Shown here piece after piece: positions 9,185-18,975 of a stretch of 39,349 nt of DNA. The notes under the pieces were generated by a model. The model saw only the letters and a list, made by a program, of their open reading frames with translations, was not told the origin of the DNA and did no database searches. How positions within the stretch are numbered: position 1 is the first letter of the stretch; every line of letters starts with the position of its first letter. The DNA is from an uncultured beta proteobacterium (GTDB lineage: Bacteria > Pseudomonadota > Gammaproteobacteria > Burkholderiales > Burkholderiaceae), in assembly GCA_903843235.1 (NCBI GenBank), contig CAIMOW010000004.1, forward strand, positions 1 through 39,349. Reading direction: 5' to 3'. The translations under genes and the position numbers were made by a program.

Positions 9185-10093
9185 ATGAAATATGACATTC
9201 TTCTTATCGGTGGCAATGGATTTGTAGGTAGAACGCTTGCGGCGAAACTGCAAGTGGCAGGGTATTCTGTGTTGCTGCCAACGAGACATCTACCCGCGGC
9301 CCGCGACTTACGCATTTTGCCTAAGGTACGCTTGGAAGATGCAGATGTGCATGAGTTTGATGAATTGCAAAATTTGTGTGCCCGTATCAAGCCAAATGGA
9401 GCCGTCATTAATTTGGTCGGCGTATTGCACGATAAGCCTGCCCAGCTTTATGGCAAGATCTTTGCAACAGCCCACGTAGATCTACCTAAAAATATTATCA
9501 CCGCCATGCAAATGCATGGTCTAAATCGCTATTTACATATGAGCGCATTAGGCGCGGATTCTAACGGCCCTTCTATGTATCAACGCAGCAAGGGTGATGG
9601 TGAGCTTGAAGTTAAAGGAAGCGGTCTTGAGTGGACAATCTTTAGGCCTTCAGTGATCTTTGGTGCGCAAGATCAATTCATTAATCTATTTGCAAAGTTA
9701 ACGAAATGGCTGCCAGTGTTGCCGCTGGCCAATTGTGAGGCTCAGTTCCAGCCAGTCAGCGTAGAAGATGTGGCTGATGCATTTATAAAGTCCATCAAGA
9801 TGCCCCAGACGATTCATCAGTCATACGATTTAGTCGGACCTACCGTGTATACGATGAAAGAGATTGTCACTATTGCAGCCCGCAAAGCACAAACCGCTTG
9901 CACCATCATTCGAGTGCCTGCATTTGTAGGGTATCTGCAAGCTTTAGCATTTGAGTTTTTGCCCGTACCAACATTGATGTCACGAGACAATATTGCTTCT
10001 ATGCAAGTTCCCAACGTATTGCCAGTAAACATTTCTGATGCATTGCCAGAAGTATTTGGTATTAGCCGTCGCTCCCTTGAGGGCATGAGGTAA
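9185..10093 (+). CDS. NAD(P)-binding atypical SDR, NDUFA9-like
   Basis: Rossmann-fold protein of the extended/atypical short-chain dehydrogenase group related to the complex I accessory subunit NDUFA9. Visible: the dinucleotide loop [17 protein letters not shown] at residues 6-22, [55 protein letters not shown] and [14 protein letters not shown]. This is the usual order for this family. The catalytic YxxxK of classical SDRs is represented by YQRSK. The substrate is not predictable; bacterial members are usually annotated as complex I NDUFA9 subunit family or epimerase. It lies 18 bp after slt, and its stop overlaps the cca start (TAATG). Confidence 0.8.
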   Translation: MKYDILLIGGNGFVGRTLAAKLQVAGYSVLLPTRHLPAARDLRILPKVRLEDADVHEFDELQNLCARIKPNGAVINLVGVLHDKPAQLYGKIFATAHVDLPKNIITAMQMHGLNRYLHMSALGADSNGPSMYQRSKGDGELEVKGSGLEWTIFRPSVIFGAQDQFINLFAKLTKWLPVLPLANCEAQFQPVSVEDVADAFIKSIKMPQTIHQSYDLVGPTVYTMKEIVTIAARKAQTACTIIRVPAFVGYLQALAFEFLPVPTLMSRDNIASMQVPNVLPVNISDALPEVFGISRRSLEGMR

Positions 10094-11220
10094 TGAAGAC
10101 CTACGCTGTTGGCGGCGCCATTCGCGATGCGCTCATGGGTTTGCCCATGCACGATATCGACTACGTGGTAGTTGGCTCTAGCGTAGATAAAATGCTTGCC
10201 AAGGGATTTCGCCCAGTCGGTAAAGATTTTCCAGTATTCCTTCACTCCGAAACGCAGGCTGAATATGCTCTAGCTCGGACAGAGCGAAAAACCGGCAAGG
10301 GCTATAAAGGTTTTTTATTTCATGCAGATCCTACCGTCACCTTAGAGGAGGACTTAGAGCGTCGTGATTTAACGATTAATGCCATGGCTCAAGAAGTCTC
10401 CGCTGATGGCAAATTAGTGGGCCCGATTATTGATCCTTATAACGGTCAACGAGATCTTGCTGAGAAAGTATTTCGTCACGTGTCAGATGCTTTTGCCGAA
10501 GACCCGCTACGTTTACTGCGTATCGCTCGCTTTGCCGCTCGCTTCCCTGAATTTACTGTCGCCGAAGAAACCATGACGGCATTAAAGGCGATTGTGGAGT
10601 CAGGGGAATTAAATGCATTATCGCCAGAACGTATTTGGCAAGAGCTTGCAAGAGGTTTAGTTGCTAGCAAGCCTATGCGCATGTTTCAAGTTCTATTGGA
10701 TACTGGCGCTGCCAAAACGATTCTTTCTCCATCAGTAGTGGTGGAGTTGCAGAAAGAACTATGCCGCGAAAACCTCATCGCACATCTGCTTCAAACCCCT
10801 GCTAAATTAGAGAGTCGTTGCGCGGTTGTGTTGATGAATACACCCGCCAGTGAAATTCGTTCCTGGTCTGAGTGTGTCCGTATGCCCATCGAGATACGTG
10901 ACTTTAGCGAAATCTTCAGCGAGTTGAATTTGTTCATCAGTAAAAATCCTCATGGCACTTACCATGAAGTTGATGCGCTCTCTTGGTTCAATCGCGCCGA
11001 CGTATGGCGCAAGCCTGATCGCGCTCAAGCGCTGTTAGATCTTATGAATAGGATTGGTCTGAATGTATTCGGATTAATTAATGCTATGCAACAAGCACAG
11101 GCTTTGAACCCAGTAGAAATTATTGCTGGGCTGACTGCTGAAGACCGTTCTAATGGCGAAAGAATCCGTAGTGCAGTTGAGACCGCAAGACTTGCGGCAA
11201 TTACTTTAGCGCTAAATTAA
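10093..11220 (+). CDS. cca: CCA-adding tRNA nucleotidyltransferase
   Basis: Adds or repairs the 3'-CCA of tRNAs without a template. The N-terminal catalytic head is clear: [15 protein letters not shown] with the GG/RD motif, the metal-binding DID at [44 protein letters not shown] and [16 protein letters not shown]. The C-terminal half is less conserved, and I see no HD phosphohydrolase motif, so this 375-aa protein may lack the activities seen in the longer E. coli enzyme. It overlaps the preceding gene by one base and the convergent MidA-like gene by four. Confidence 0.93.
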   Translation: MKTYAVGGAIRDALMGLPMHDIDYVVVGSSVDKMLAKGFRPVGKDFPVFLHSETQAEYALARTERKTGKGYKGFLFHADPTVTLEEDLERRDLTINAMAQEVSADGKLVGPIIDPYNGQRDLAEKVFRHVSDAFAEDPLRLLRIARFAARFPEFTVAEETMTALKAIVESGELNALSPERIWQELARGLVASKPMRMFQVLLDTGAAKTILSPSVVVELQKELCRENLIAHLLQTPAKLESRCAVVLMNTPASEIRSWSECVRMPIEIRDFSEIFSELNLFISKNPHGTYHEVDALSWFNRADVWRKPDRAQALLDLMNRIGLNVFGLINAMQQAQALNPVEIIAGLTAEDRSNGERIRSAVETARLAAITLALN

Positions 11221-12404
11221 AGTCTATTTCTGCCTCTAAGGCCTTGAAGATCTTCAAGAACATATCCTGGTAGTAGATCATTTAGCTTCTTTGAAAAAGC
11301 AAACGCTTTAAATAGTTCGCCCATCTCTGCTTCCGAAAGTAATTTCTGCAACGAGTTAGAGATTGGCAGGAAAATTTCTGGATTTCTCGGGTCACCAATT
11401 TCTAGGGCGATATCTCCGATGCCAGCGTCAAGCAAAAAAGCCGCTTGATTGGTCAGGTAGACGTCATCGACATTCTCTGCAAGTGCACTGCGGGCAATTT
11501 GTGCCCACTCTACGTGGGTTGTTAAATCACATAAGCCTGGTAAGTAAAAAGGATCTTGAATAGCATGATGACGATGATGCGCCATCAAAGTGCCTTCAAT
11601 TCTTTGTGGGTGGTAGTACTCTCTCTCTGGAAACCCATAATCAAACGTGAGAAATAAACCGGCATCTAATTGTTTTGCAATCTGCCGAATCCAAGCATTT
11701 GCTTGAGGGTGCAATTCAGTGACATATCCTTCTGAGAAATTTCCAGTCAGAAGACTCTCTGGCAGTAAGACCTGCTCAACGGGCCTACCTACTTTCCAAA
11801 TACATTTTTCATCGGCAAGACTTACCCCATACCAATGCCAAAATCCATTTCGGTAAATGATGGCATCACAGGGAATTGCATCAATCACTTCGTTGGCGAG
11901 AATGACGCCTTTAAAGTTGCTCGGTAGCAAGCTAAGCCAAGAGCATTTTGTGGAGAGCTCGAGCTCTGTCGCAAGCTTATGAAGGCATTCCTGCTGTCTT
12001 TGGGCGAGATCTGGTGAGATCTCAATGATGTCGTAGCTATCTAGCTGGAAACCAAGGTCGTTTAGTCGACTCAGAATCGATTTGGCTAACTTGCCGGTGC
12101 CTGCGCCAAACTCCAGAATCTTGGCTGGAAGGCCTTGAGCTTTGAGCCCCCCCAGGACCGGGAGGATGGTTGAAACAATCGCTGCCCCAAATAGAGGGCT
12201 TAGTTCAGGGGCAGTTGTGAAGTCTCCACCAGCACCTAGTTTATGGGCCCCAGCACTGTAATAGCCCATTCCAGGCTCATATAAGACCATTTCCATATAG
12301 CGAGAAAAGGGAACCCAGCCACCTTGGGAGTCGATTTCAGTGGCAATTTTGCTGCTAAGGAGCTTGCTATGCTCCGTTTCAAGGCTGGTCAAGGTAATAT
12401 CCAT
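11217..12404 (-). CDS. SAM-dependent methyltransferase, MidA/NDUFAF7 family
   Basis: Class I methyltransferase of the COG1565 group; mitochondrial NDUFAF7 methylates an arginine of a complex I subunit, and bacterial members are presumed protein arginine methyltransferases. Visible: [35 protein letters not shown], the SAM loop [16 protein letters not shown], a DIIEISPDL acidic end, [12 protein letters not shown] and a late [10 protein letters not shown] followed by [10 protein letters not shown]. At 395 aa it has normal length. The start ATG at 12404 is only 25 bp from the divergent SDR gene. That it sits near an NDUFA9-like gene is suggestive of a complex I role but is only context. Confidence 0.85.
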   Translation of the reverse strand: MDITLTSLETEHSKLLSSKIATEIDSQGGWVPFSRYMEMVLYEPGMGYYSAGAHKLGAGGDFTTAPELSPLFGAAIVSTILPVLGGLKAQGLPAKILEFGAGTGKLAKSILSRLNDLGFQLDSYDIIEISPDLAQRQQECLHKLATELELSTKCSWLSLLPSNFKGVILANEVIDAIPCDAIIYRNGFWHWYGVSLADEKCIWKVGRPVEQVLLPESLLTGNFSEGYVTELHPQANAWIRQIAKQLDAGLFLTFDYGFPEREYYHPQRIEGTLMAHHRHHAIQDPFYLPGLCDLTTHVEWAQIARSALAENVDDVYLTNQAAFLLDAGIGDIALEIGDPRNPEIFLPISNSLQKLLSEAEMGELFKAFAFSKKLNDLLPGYVLEDLQGLRGRNRL

Positions 12405-12429
12405 AACTCGCTAGTCTAAGAGAATTTAA

Positions 12430-13245
12430 TTGAACCCTAGTTCAACTTCCCCACCCCAGCAAAATAAAGCGGTTTTAGTGACCGGCGCGGCTAAGCGCCT
12501 GGGTCGTGAAATTGCTTTGCAGTTTGCCCGTCAGGGGTGGGATGTTGCTATTCATTATGGGCGATCTGAGGCTGAAGCCCAGGAGACTGTGGGTCAGATT
12601 AAGAAACTAGGGCGAACTGCCCTGGCATTCCAAGCTGATTTGGCAAATGAAGCAGACGTCAAAGCGCTCTTTGCTGCAGTGGCGACTCAATTTGATAGCC
12701 TGCGTTGCCTAGTGAATAACGCATCTATTTTTGAGTACGACCGCGCTAACTCCGATTCCAAGCTAACTGGTAAAAGTTTGCAAGAACATATGCAAGTGAA
12801 TGTAACCGCACCAATCCTATTGGCCCAGTTGATGTTTGAAGCGCAAAAAAATAGTGTAAAAAATAGCGATGACGAATCACAGCCTTCAGTCATTCAGTTG
12901 CTCGATCAGAAACTTATTAATCTCAATCCTGATTACTTGTCATACACCTTATCTAAGGCCGCATTGCTGACCTCAGTTGAAGTCTTGGCTATGGACTTTG
13001 CACCTTACTTACGTGTAGTCGGTTTAGCCCCAGGAATTTCTCTTCTATCGGGCGATCAAACACAAGCGGGCTTTTCAAAAGCGCATCAGATGACGCCCTT
13101 AGGAAAATCATCCACGCCCGTTGATATTGCAAAGGCCGCTGTATTTCTAGCAGAGGCAAGCGCGATCACCGGCACCACTTTGTATGTCGATGGCGGTCAG
13201 CATCTTTTATCTTCATCACGCGATGTGATGTTTAAAACACATTAA
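12430..13245 (+). CDS. pteridine/dihydromonapterin reductase-like SDR (FolM/PTR1 type)
   Basis: Short-chain dehydrogenase likely to reduce dihydropterins with NADPH. Visible: VLVTGAAKRLGREIALQFA, with the Arg after the glycine loop typical of NADP-using pteridine reductases, LVNNASIFEYDR, the catalytic YTLSK pair (SYTLSKAALL) and a C-terminal TGTTLYVDGGQHL. The start is TTG 12430, preceded by AAGAGA; there is no ATG or GTG that would keep the Rossmann loop. Its neighbour folB (14 bp away) makes the pterin assignment more likely than a general SDR. The operon continues to ttcA, glmU and glmS. Confidence 0.78.
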   Translation: MNPSSTSPPQQNKAVLVTGAAKRLGREIALQFARQGWDVAIHYGRSEAEAQETVGQIKKLGRTALAFQADLANEADVKALFAAVATQFDSLRCLVNNASIFEYDRANSDSKLTGKSLQEHMQVNVTAPILLAQLMFEAQKNSVKNSDDESQPSVIQLLDQKLINLNPDYLSYTLSKAALLTSVEVLAMDFAPYLRVVGLAPGISLLSGDQTQAGFSKAHQMTPLGKSSTPVDIAKAAVFLAEASAITGTTLYVDGGQHLLSSSRDVMFKTH

Positions 13246-13259
13246 TAAAGTAACTATTT

Positions 13260-13655
13260 ATGCACGCTATTCTTTCTCATCCTGCTTTGGCTGACTGTCG
13301 TCGTTTGTTCTTGCGCGACTATGAGATCTATATCAATATCGGGGTACATGATTTTGAGAAGAAGGCAGAACAACGCGTGATTCTAAATGTAGATTTATAT
13401 ATTCCGCTGGCAATGAATACGCCAACCCATGATCAGCTAGATGAAGTGGTTGATTATGATTTTATGCGGGAAACCATTAAAGCTCGGGCTTCACAGGGGC
13501 ATATTCATTTACAAGAAACATTTTGTGATGACATCGTGATGGCAATGTTGGCCCATCCAAAAGTATTGGCTGCGCGTGTTAGTACTGCTAAGCCTGATGT
13601 ATATCCAGACTGCCATTCGGTGGGTGTTGAAGTATTCCGGATGAAGCAAATTTAA
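13260..13655 (+). CDS. folB: dihydroneopterin aldolase
   Basis: Splits 7,8-dihydroneopterin to 6-hydroxymethyl-dihydropterin and glycolaldehyde in folate synthesis. The family pattern is visible: [25 protein letters not shown], then [30 protein letters not shown] and the C-terminal [20 protein letters not shown] containing the catalytic lysine region. Length (131 aa) is normal. It lies 14 bp after the FolM-like gene and 5 bp before ttcA, so it is part of one compact transcription unit. Confidence 0.92.
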   Translation: MHAILSHPALADCRRLFLRDYEIYINIGVHDFEKKAEQRVILNVDLYIPLAMNTPTHDQLDEVVDYDFMRETIKARASQGHIHLQETFCDDIVMAMLAHPKVLAARVSTAKPDVYPDCHSVGVEVFRMKQI

Positions 13656-13660
13656 GCCTT

Positions 13661-14569
13661 ATGACTGATATTCGTAAAACCGTCTTCGAAGAAAACAAAC
13701 TCGAAAAGAAATTATGTCGTTTGGTCGGCCAGGCGATTGGTGATTTTGGCATGATCGAAGATGGCGACAAAGTAATGGTCTGCGTATCTGGTGGTAAAGA
13801 TAGCTATGCCATGCTTGATATTCTGATGAAGCTGCGTGAACGCGCACCAATCCATTTTGAAATTGTGGTGGTCAACTTAGATCAGAAGCAGCCAAATTTC
13901 CCCGCAGATATTTTGCCGAATTATTTGAAGAACTTGGGTGTTCAGTTTCATATTGAAAACCAAGATACTTACAGCATTGTTAAGCGCGTTATTCCAGAAG
14001 GTAAAACCACTTGTGGATTATGTTCACGTTTGCGTCGTGGCATTTTGTATCGTGTCGCCGATGAGTTGGGCGCTACAAAGATTGCCCTAGGTCATCATCG
14101 CGATGACATCTTGGAGACGCTGTTGTTGAATATGTTCTTTGCAGGCAAGCTTAAAGGCATGCCTCCGAAGTTGCGCTCTGATGACGGTAAACATATCGTC
14201 ATTCGTCCCTTGGCTTATGTACCAGAGAAATTTCTTGAGCGTTATGCTGCTGATATGAGTTTCCCCATCATCCCCTGCGATTTGTGTGGAAGTCAGCCTA
14301 ATTTACAGCGTGGCGCCATGAAGGAAATGCTGCGCGAGTGGGAAAAGAAGTATCCAGGCCGTGTTGAAAATCTCTTTCGCTCTATGCATCACATCGTGCC
14401 ATCACATTTAATGGATGGTGAAGCTTTTGATTTCCAGAATCTAGAAATCTCTACTGAGTTGTCTGGCATTGCTGCTAGATCATCTGGTGACAAGGCAATT
14501 GATGAGGCTGAATTAGATGAATTAGCCTGCGGCACCATGATTCAAGGGATTTATAATTCTTCTTTATGA
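13661..14569 (+). CDS. ttcA: tRNA 2-thiocytidine(32) synthetase
   Basis: Thiolates C32 of certain tRNAs with ATP and an Fe-S cluster. The PP-loop [15 protein letters not shown] lies near residues 41-55; the Fe-S/thiolation cysteines are in [12 protein letters not shown] (CxxC), with a third Cys context at [11 protein letters not shown], and [18 protein letters not shown] is the second ATP-binding block. The 302-aa length fits TtcA. The stop codon overlaps the glmU start as ATGA, indicating translational coupling. Its place between folate and amino-sugar genes is a local operon feature, not a functional link that I can defend. Confidence 0.95.
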   Translation: MTDIRKTVFEENKLEKKLCRLVGQAIGDFGMIEDGDKVMVCVSGGKDSYAMLDILMKLRERAPIHFEIVVVNLDQKQPNFPADILPNYLKNLGVQFHIENQDTYSIVKRVIPEGKTTCGLCSRLRRGILYRVADELGATKIALGHHRDDILETLLLNMFFAGKLKGMPPKLRSDDGKHIVIRPLAYVPEKFLERYAADMSFPIIPCDLCGSQPNLQRGAMKEMLREWEKKYPGRVENLFRSMHHIVPSHLMDGEAFDFQNLEISTELSGIAARSSGDKAIDEAELDELACGTMIQGIYNSSL

Positions 14570-16041
14570 ACATTGTCATTTTAGCTGCTGGGCAAGGAAA
14601 GAGGATGAAATCCGCCTTGCCAAAAGTGCTGCAAACCCTTGCTGGGAAGCCTCTTCTACAGCATGTGCTAACTACCGCATTGTCCTTGCAGGGCAAGCAA
14701 GCTAAAACGGGACCTATCATTGTCGTTGGGCATGGTGCGGCCGATGTAAAAGAATTTCTAGTAAATGCCAGCAAGGAAGATTCTGGATTTAGAAAGGTGA
14801 CGACGGTGCTGCAGGCGGAGCAAAAGGGAACGGGCCATGCTTTATTGCAGGCCTTGTCGAAACTAGATGTACAAGAGCCGACTTTGGTTCTCTATGGCGA
14901 TGTCCCCCTCACGAGCAAAAAGACCTTAGCGAAGCTAGCTAAATTGGCTGATGGTATTCGTGGTCAAGATTCTGCATTGGCCCTACTGACACAAGATCTG
15001 ACTAATCCTACTGGCTATGGCCGCATTGTTCGCGATGCTGATGGCTCGGTACGAGAGATTGTGGAAGAGAAAGATGCAACTTCTGAACAGAAGGCTATTA
15101 AAGAAATTAATACCGGCATCATGGTGCTGCCAACGAATTCATTGAAGAAATGGCTTAAGGCATTAAGTTCCAGTAATTCCCAAAGCGAGTATTACTTAAC
15201 TGATGTCATTGCAATGGCTGTTACAGCTGGCGTACCCATTCGTACGACGCAAGCAGATGAAGAGTTTGAAACTATCGGCGTTAATAGTCGTGATCAACTC
15301 GCTAGCTTGGAGCGCACCCATCAGCTCAGTATTGCTAATCAATTGATGGATGCTGGTGTCTCCCTGGCTGATCCTGCCCGCATCGATGTGCGCGGTACGC
15401 TTGAGTGTGGCACTGATGTCTTTATTGATGTGGGTTGTGTATTCGAAGGTTGCGTAACTTTAGCGGCTGGAACCAAGATTGGTCCTTACTGTGTCATCCG
15501 TAATAGCGTCATTGGTAAAAATGTTTCCATTCATGCGTTTAGTCATATTGACGGCGCCAAGGTTGGCAATCAATCTCTGATTGGTCCTTACGCGCGCTTA
15601 CGTCTAGGCGCTGATTTGGCGAATGATGTGCATATTGGCAACTTCGTAGAAGTGAAGAATAGCAAGATAGCTGCTAATAGCAAAGCGAATCATTTAGCTT
15701 ATGTTGGTGATTCCATCGTGGGCTCCAGAGTCAATATTGGCGCTGGCACGATTACTTGTAATTACGATGGCGTGAATAAGCATCAAACTATTATTGAAGA
15801 TGATGTCTTTATTGGCTCTGATACTCAGCTGGTCGCGCCGGTGCGTGTTGGCCGTGGAGCAACATTGGGGGCAGGTACAACGCTTACCAAAGATGCACCA
15901 CCGAATCAATTGACAGTTTCTAGAGTAAAGCAAATTTCTTTACCGTGGGAGCGCCCTGTGAAGCAAGAGAAAAAAATTGCAGTGAAAAAGACGACAACCA
16001 AGAAAGCCGTAGCCAAGAAGATCATAAAGGGTAAAAAATAA
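14566..16041 (+). CDS. glmU: bifunctional GlcNAc-1-P uridyltransferase / GlcN-1-P acetyltransferase
   Basis: Catalyses the last two steps to UDP-GlcNAc for peptidoglycan and lipid A. The N-terminal pyrophosphorylase domain shows [28 protein letters not shown] and VLYGDVPL; the C-terminal part is a left-handed beta helix with hexapeptide repeats ([30 protein letters not shown]) and the acetyl-CoA site [11 protein letters not shown]. At 491 aa it is about 35 residues longer than the E. coli protein, because it ends in a lysine-rich tail ([17 protein letters not shown]) after the normal fold. It overlaps ttcA (ATGA) and glmS (TAATG). Confidence 0.96.
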   Translation: MNIVILAAGQGKRMKSALPKVLQTLAGKPLLQHVLTTALSLQGKQAKTGPIIVVGHGAADVKEFLVNASKEDSGFRKVTTVLQAEQKGTGHALLQALSKLDVQEPTLVLYGDVPLTSKKTLAKLAKLADGIRGQDSALALLTQDLTNPTGYGRIVRDADGSVREIVEEKDATSEQKAIKEINTGIMVLPTNSLKKWLKALSSSNSQSEYYLTDVIAMAVTAGVPIRTTQADEEFETIGVNSRDQLASLERTHQLSIANQLMDAGVSLADPARIDVRGTLECGTDVFIDVGCVFEGCVTLAAGTKIGPYCVIRNSVIGKNVSIHAFSHIDGAKVGNQSLIGPYARLRLGADLANDVHIGNFVEVKNSKIAANSKANHLAYVGDSIVGSRVNIGAGTITCNYDGVNKHQTIIEDDVFIGSDTQLVAPVRVGRGATLGAGTTLTKDAPPNQLTVSRVKQISLPWERPVKQEKKIAVKKTTTKKAVAKKIIKGKK

Positions 16042-17873
16042 TGTGCGGAATTGTTGGCGCTATTTCCTATACAAACATTGTTGATGTTTTAGTTGAGGGC
16101 TTACGTCGCCTGGAGTATCGTGGTTATGATTCTTGTGGTTTTGCAGTGATCAATAGCGGCGATGCTCAGCATCGCATTGAAAGAGCTCGCACTACAGCGC
16201 GCGTTGCAGAATTAGCGGAGCAGGGCAAAGATTTTCATGGAACGCTCGGGATTGCTCATACTCGTTGGGCTACACATGGCAAGCCAGATACCCAAAATGC
16301 CCACCCTCATATTTCTAATAGCTTGATTGCAGTTGTTCACAATGGCATCATTGAGAACTACGAATCACTTCGTGCGGAGTTAAAAGCGGCTGGTTATGTG
16401 TTTAGCTCAGAGACTGATACGGAAGTGATTGCCCATTTAGTGCATCAACAATATTTAGCAAGTGGCCAAAAAGATTTGGCGGCATCCGTAAGGGCTGTAC
16501 TGCCTAAGTTGCATGGTGCGTATGCCATTGGGGTGATTGCACAAGACAGACCTGAGTTATTGGTTGGCGCTCGAGCTGGCTCTCCTTTGGTTGTGGCGCT
16601 AGGCGATCAAGAAAACTTTTTAGCTTCAGATGCCTTGGCATTGGCGGGTAGAGCTCACTCTATGATGTATTTGGAGGAAGGCGATGTTGCAACCCTTAAA
16701 GCAGGCGCAGTAGAAATTATTGATCAAGCTGGTAAAACCGTGCAGCGTGAGAGCAAGGCAATGCCTGCTCAATCAGAGGCTGTTGATTTGGGCCCATATC
16801 AGCACTACATGCAAAAAGAAATCTTTGAGCAGCCTAGAGCGATTGGCGATACTCTTGCGAATATTGCGGAATTTGGTCCAGAACTCTTTGATGCCAGCCT
16901 AGAAGATTGGAAGTCTTTTGATCAGATTTTGATTCTGGCTTGCGGTACCAGTTATTACTCTGCTTGTGTTGCCAAGTATTGGTTGGAAGATATTGCCGGC
17001 ATTCCGACACAAGTTGAGATTGCTAGTGAGTACCGTTATCGCAACACTGTTTCAAATCCCAATACCCTCATCGTAGTAGTTTCTCAATCTGGTGAGACTG
17101 CAGATACCTTGGCAGCATTGCGTCATGCCAAGAGCTTGGGTCATCGTTTTACCTTAGCCATTTGCAATGTGGCTAGTAGCGCAATGGTTCGTGAAACTGC
17201 TTGGCACTTTTTGACTAAGGCAGGCGCCGAGATTGGCGTTGCCTCTACAAAAGCATTTACTACTCAATTGCTAGCTCTTTACATATTAGCGGTTTCTATT
17301 GCCAAGCGTGCTGGCAAGATTTCTGCTGAAAAAGAAAAAGAGCTGTTACGCGAGTTGCGCCATCTACCAAAAGCACTTCATGCGGTTTTAGCGCTAGAGC
17401 CACAGATCATTGCTTGGAGTGAGGCATTCTCTAAATGCGAAAACGCTTTGTTCTTGGGGCGTGGATTGCACTACCCAATTGCATTAGAGGGTGCTCTCAA
17501 ACTTAAAGAGATTTCGTATATTCATGCTGAAGCTTATCCTGCTGGAGAGTTAAAGCATGGCCCACTCGCATTGGTGACAGATAAGATGCCGGTGGTTACT
17601 GTTGCTCCAAATGACATCTTATTGGAAAAACTCAAATCCAATATGCAAGAAGTTAAAGCACGTGGCGGCAAGCTTTATGTCTTTGCCGACCAAGATACAG
17701 AGATAGTCAGCAGCGAGGGCATCAACGTGATTCGTTTGCCAGAGCACTATGGTAACCTTTCCCCAATTTTGCACGTGGTTCCGCTGCAACTGTTGGCGTA
17801 TCACACAGCCTGCGCTAGAGGAACTGACGTAGATAAGCCAAGAAATTTGGCGAAGAGCGTTACGGTGGAGTAA
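16041..17873 (+). CDS. glmS: glutamine-fructose-6-phosphate aminotransferase (3' end recombined by island)
   Basis: Makes glucosamine-6-P from fructose-6-P and glutamine. The N-terminal glutaminase begins MCGIVGAI with the nucleophile Cys2; TRWATHG, the SIS domains ([45 protein letters not shown]), [21 protein letters not shown] and the terminal AKSVTVE are all present. 610 aa, full length. The last two sense codons and stop (GTG GAG TAA) lie at or beyond the recombination core and derive at least partly from the island arm. The displaced host end, with GTC GAG TAA, is found at 31656-31664. Enzyme sequence is preserved. It is the last gene of the run starting with the FolM-like gene. Confidence 0.97.
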   Translation: MCGIVGAISYTNIVDVLVEGLRRLEYRGYDSCGFAVINSGDAQHRIERARTTARVAELAEQGKDFHGTLGIAHTRWATHGKPDTQNAHPHISNSLIAVVHNGIIENYESLRAELKAAGYVFSSETDTEVIAHLVHQQYLASGQKDLAASVRAVLPKLHGAYAIGVIAQDRPELLVGARAGSPLVVALGDQENFLASDALALAGRAHSMMYLEEGDVATLKAGAVEIIDQAGKTVQRESKAMPAQSEAVDLGPYQHYMQKEIFEQPRAIGDTLANIAEFGPELFDASLEDWKSFDQILILACGTSYYSACVAKYWLEDIAGIPTQVEIASEYRYRNTVSNPNTLIVVVSQSGETADTLAALRHAKSLGHRFTLAICNVASSAMVRETAWHFLTKAGAEIGVASTKAFTTQLLALYILAVSIAKRAGKISAEKEKELLRELRHLPKALHAVLALEPQIIAWSEAFSKCENALFLGRGLHYPIALEGALKLKEISYIHAEAYPAGELKHGPLALVTDKMPVVTVAPNDILLEKLKSNMQEVKARGGKLYVFADQDTEIVSSEGINVIRLPEHYGNLSPILHVVPLQLLAYHTACARGTDVDKPRNLAKSVTVE

Positions 17874-17886
17874 TTCCGTTAGGGGG
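17858..17886 (+). other. attL: glmS end / core / left attP arm
   Basis: Host glmS sequence meets the core CGTTACGGT (17858-17866), followed by the arm GGAGTAATTCCGTTAGGGGG (17867-17886). The arm supplies the Glu codon and TAA of the present glmS. A short hairpin GTAGT-CTA-ACTAC (17886-17898) overlaps the arm's last base. Confidence 0.82.
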
Positions 17887-17944
17887 TAGTCTAACTACAA
17901 GGCTTACAGTCCGATTTAAGGTCGTTTTAAGGACTAAATCGTTG

Positions 17945-18190
17945 ATGATTGGAGCTTATTCAGATTACCAAATCGAGCTATCAAATAAAGTCCTTTATTT
18001 AAGGGACTCTCTTAAGCTTACTTACAAGGCGATAGCAGAGTTTTTAATTGATAAGGGATATAGGTCGCCCCGAGGATATGATCTAAGCTCTGAGAGCGTA
18101 TTTTCAATCTACAAGAAGCGAAAAATACGAGATGTTAGATTACAGGCTCCGCCACAAATAAGGCTAGAGAATATCAAGATTATTAATTAG
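17945..18190 (+). CDS. small HTH-like protein beside attL
   Basis: 81 aa from ATG 17945 (a TTG one codon earlier is better spaced from AAGGA at 17929-17933). The middle, LTYKAIAEFLIDKGYRSPRG followed by LSSESVFSIYKKRK, reads like the helix-turn-helix found in the Recombinase domain of serine integrases and in short phage regulators. No catalytic resolvase motif is present. It is the first gene inside the left end and is A+T-rich like the rest of the island. A DNA-binding role is inferred; it could be a regulator or a recombination directionality factor, but nothing in the sequence proves either. It converges with the secreted protein gene 3 bp away. Confidence 0.6.
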   Translation: MIGAYSDYQIELSNKVLYLRDSLKLTYKAIAEFLIDKGYRSPRGYDLSSESVFSIYKKRKIRDVRLQAPPQIRLENIKIIN

Positions 18191-18193
18191 GCT

Positions 18194-18490
18194 TCACCAG
18201 CCCTTGATAGTAGGAGCTTGTGGGACTTGTCTTGGAGTGTTTAAGGTTGTATTTGGTGTAGTTTGAATAGGAGCTGTTGTCGTTCCTTGATATTGACCCT
18301 GAGGACTATAAAAGTTGGTTTGTCCGTTATCAGTTTGGAATGACTGAGTATTTTGACCATTGGCGTTATAAACATTAGTTACGCCTGAAGGACTAGTTTG
18401 TGAATAGCCTTTATATTCGCCACTAGGTCCATAAATGGCTTGAGAAAAAACACTAGTTGAGAAAAATAACAAAAATAATAGATATTTCAT
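18194..18490 (-). CDS. small secreted protein with Y-x3-G repeats
   Basis: 98 aa. A clear signal peptide, MKYLLFLLFFSTSVFSQA, is followed by a polar mature part of about 80 residues with three related units: YGPSGEYKGYSQ, YNANGQNTQSF and YSPQGQYQG. There are no cysteines and no membrane segment after the signal. I do not recognise a function; the repeat pattern resembles short YD-type or glycine/glutamine-rich exported proteins. It is the only apparently exported product of the island, so it may be a cargo gene. Confidence 0.65.
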   Translation of the reverse strand: MKYLLFLLFFSTSVFSQAIYGPSGEYKGYSQTSPSGVTNVYNANGQNTQSFQTDNGQTNFYSPQGQYQGTTTAPIQTTPNTTLNTPRQVPQAPTIKGW

Positions 18491-18632
18491 AGCATTTAAG
18501 TATCCACCTTAGCCAATCTAATATCAACGAGAGTTTTAATGCGTTAAATAAGTAGGGTGGATTGCTACAAATCGGCTCATATGTAAGAATAGAGTTGTGC
18601 TGTTAAGGCGAGCTGTGTCACCCTTAACGACA

Positions 18633-18659
18633 GCCAGTAGTGTCAATAGTCGTACTGGC
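18633..18659. repeat. hairpin repeat, copy 1
   Basis: GCCAGTA and TACTGGC enclose a 13-nt loop. The 25-nt core from CCAGTAG to CGTACTGG is repeated 102 bp downstream with both arms and loop edges (AG-x-GTC and TCG) kept, while the middle of the loop varies. Confidence 0.7.
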
Positions 18660-18734
18660 GGCTCACATTCACTTGGCTTTCTTTGTCACAGGAAGTCACA
18701 TTGTTTTGGCGGGAAGCGAGTCGCCTTCCTAAAA

Positions 18735-18761
18735 TCCAGTAGCGTCTGTCCTCGTACTGGA
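18735..18761. repeat. hairpin repeat, copy 2
   Basis: TCCAGTA and TACTGGA enclose a 13-nt loop. Same arms and same loop edges (AGCGTC and TCG) as copy 1. The outermost pair differs (T-A here, G-C in copy 1), a compensated change that keeps pairing and argues for selection on structure. Confidence 0.7.
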
Positions 18762-18900
18762 GCCAATTTCTAATGCTAATATGTATATAGCTTCGTAAAC
18801 GGCTGGAGCGAGTCTTACTTAAATGTGAGCTTTCCAGATTGTCCTGCGAGGTTTTTTCATTTGTATTGCTACACAGCAAACTATTGATTACTATGTTTTG

Positions 18901-18975
18901 GTAGGCTTGTTCCCGTTTCGCACGTTGGGAAGGGCGGTAAGGAGCAATCCTTTGGCATTCTTCGCTCAAGCCTAC
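18901..18975 (+). ncRNA. candidate three-way-junction element
   Basis: A 9-bp closing stem GTAGGCTTG/CAAGCCTAC encloses hairpin TTCCC (18910-18914)/GGGAA (18927-18931), stacked directly on the closing stem, and hairpin AAGGA (18939-18943)/TCCTT (18948-18952) with a GCAA loop. GCAA is a GNRA tetraloop when read on the plus strand. This may be a folded RNA or a single-strand origin structure. No known RNA family was recognised. Confidence 0.45.

Noticed and set aside
18643-18969. 108-codon open frame on the minus strand
   Set aside because: It runs through the inverted-repeat tract; its sequence is compositionally odd (many R, S, Q), without ribosome site or recognisable domain. The structure explains the region better.
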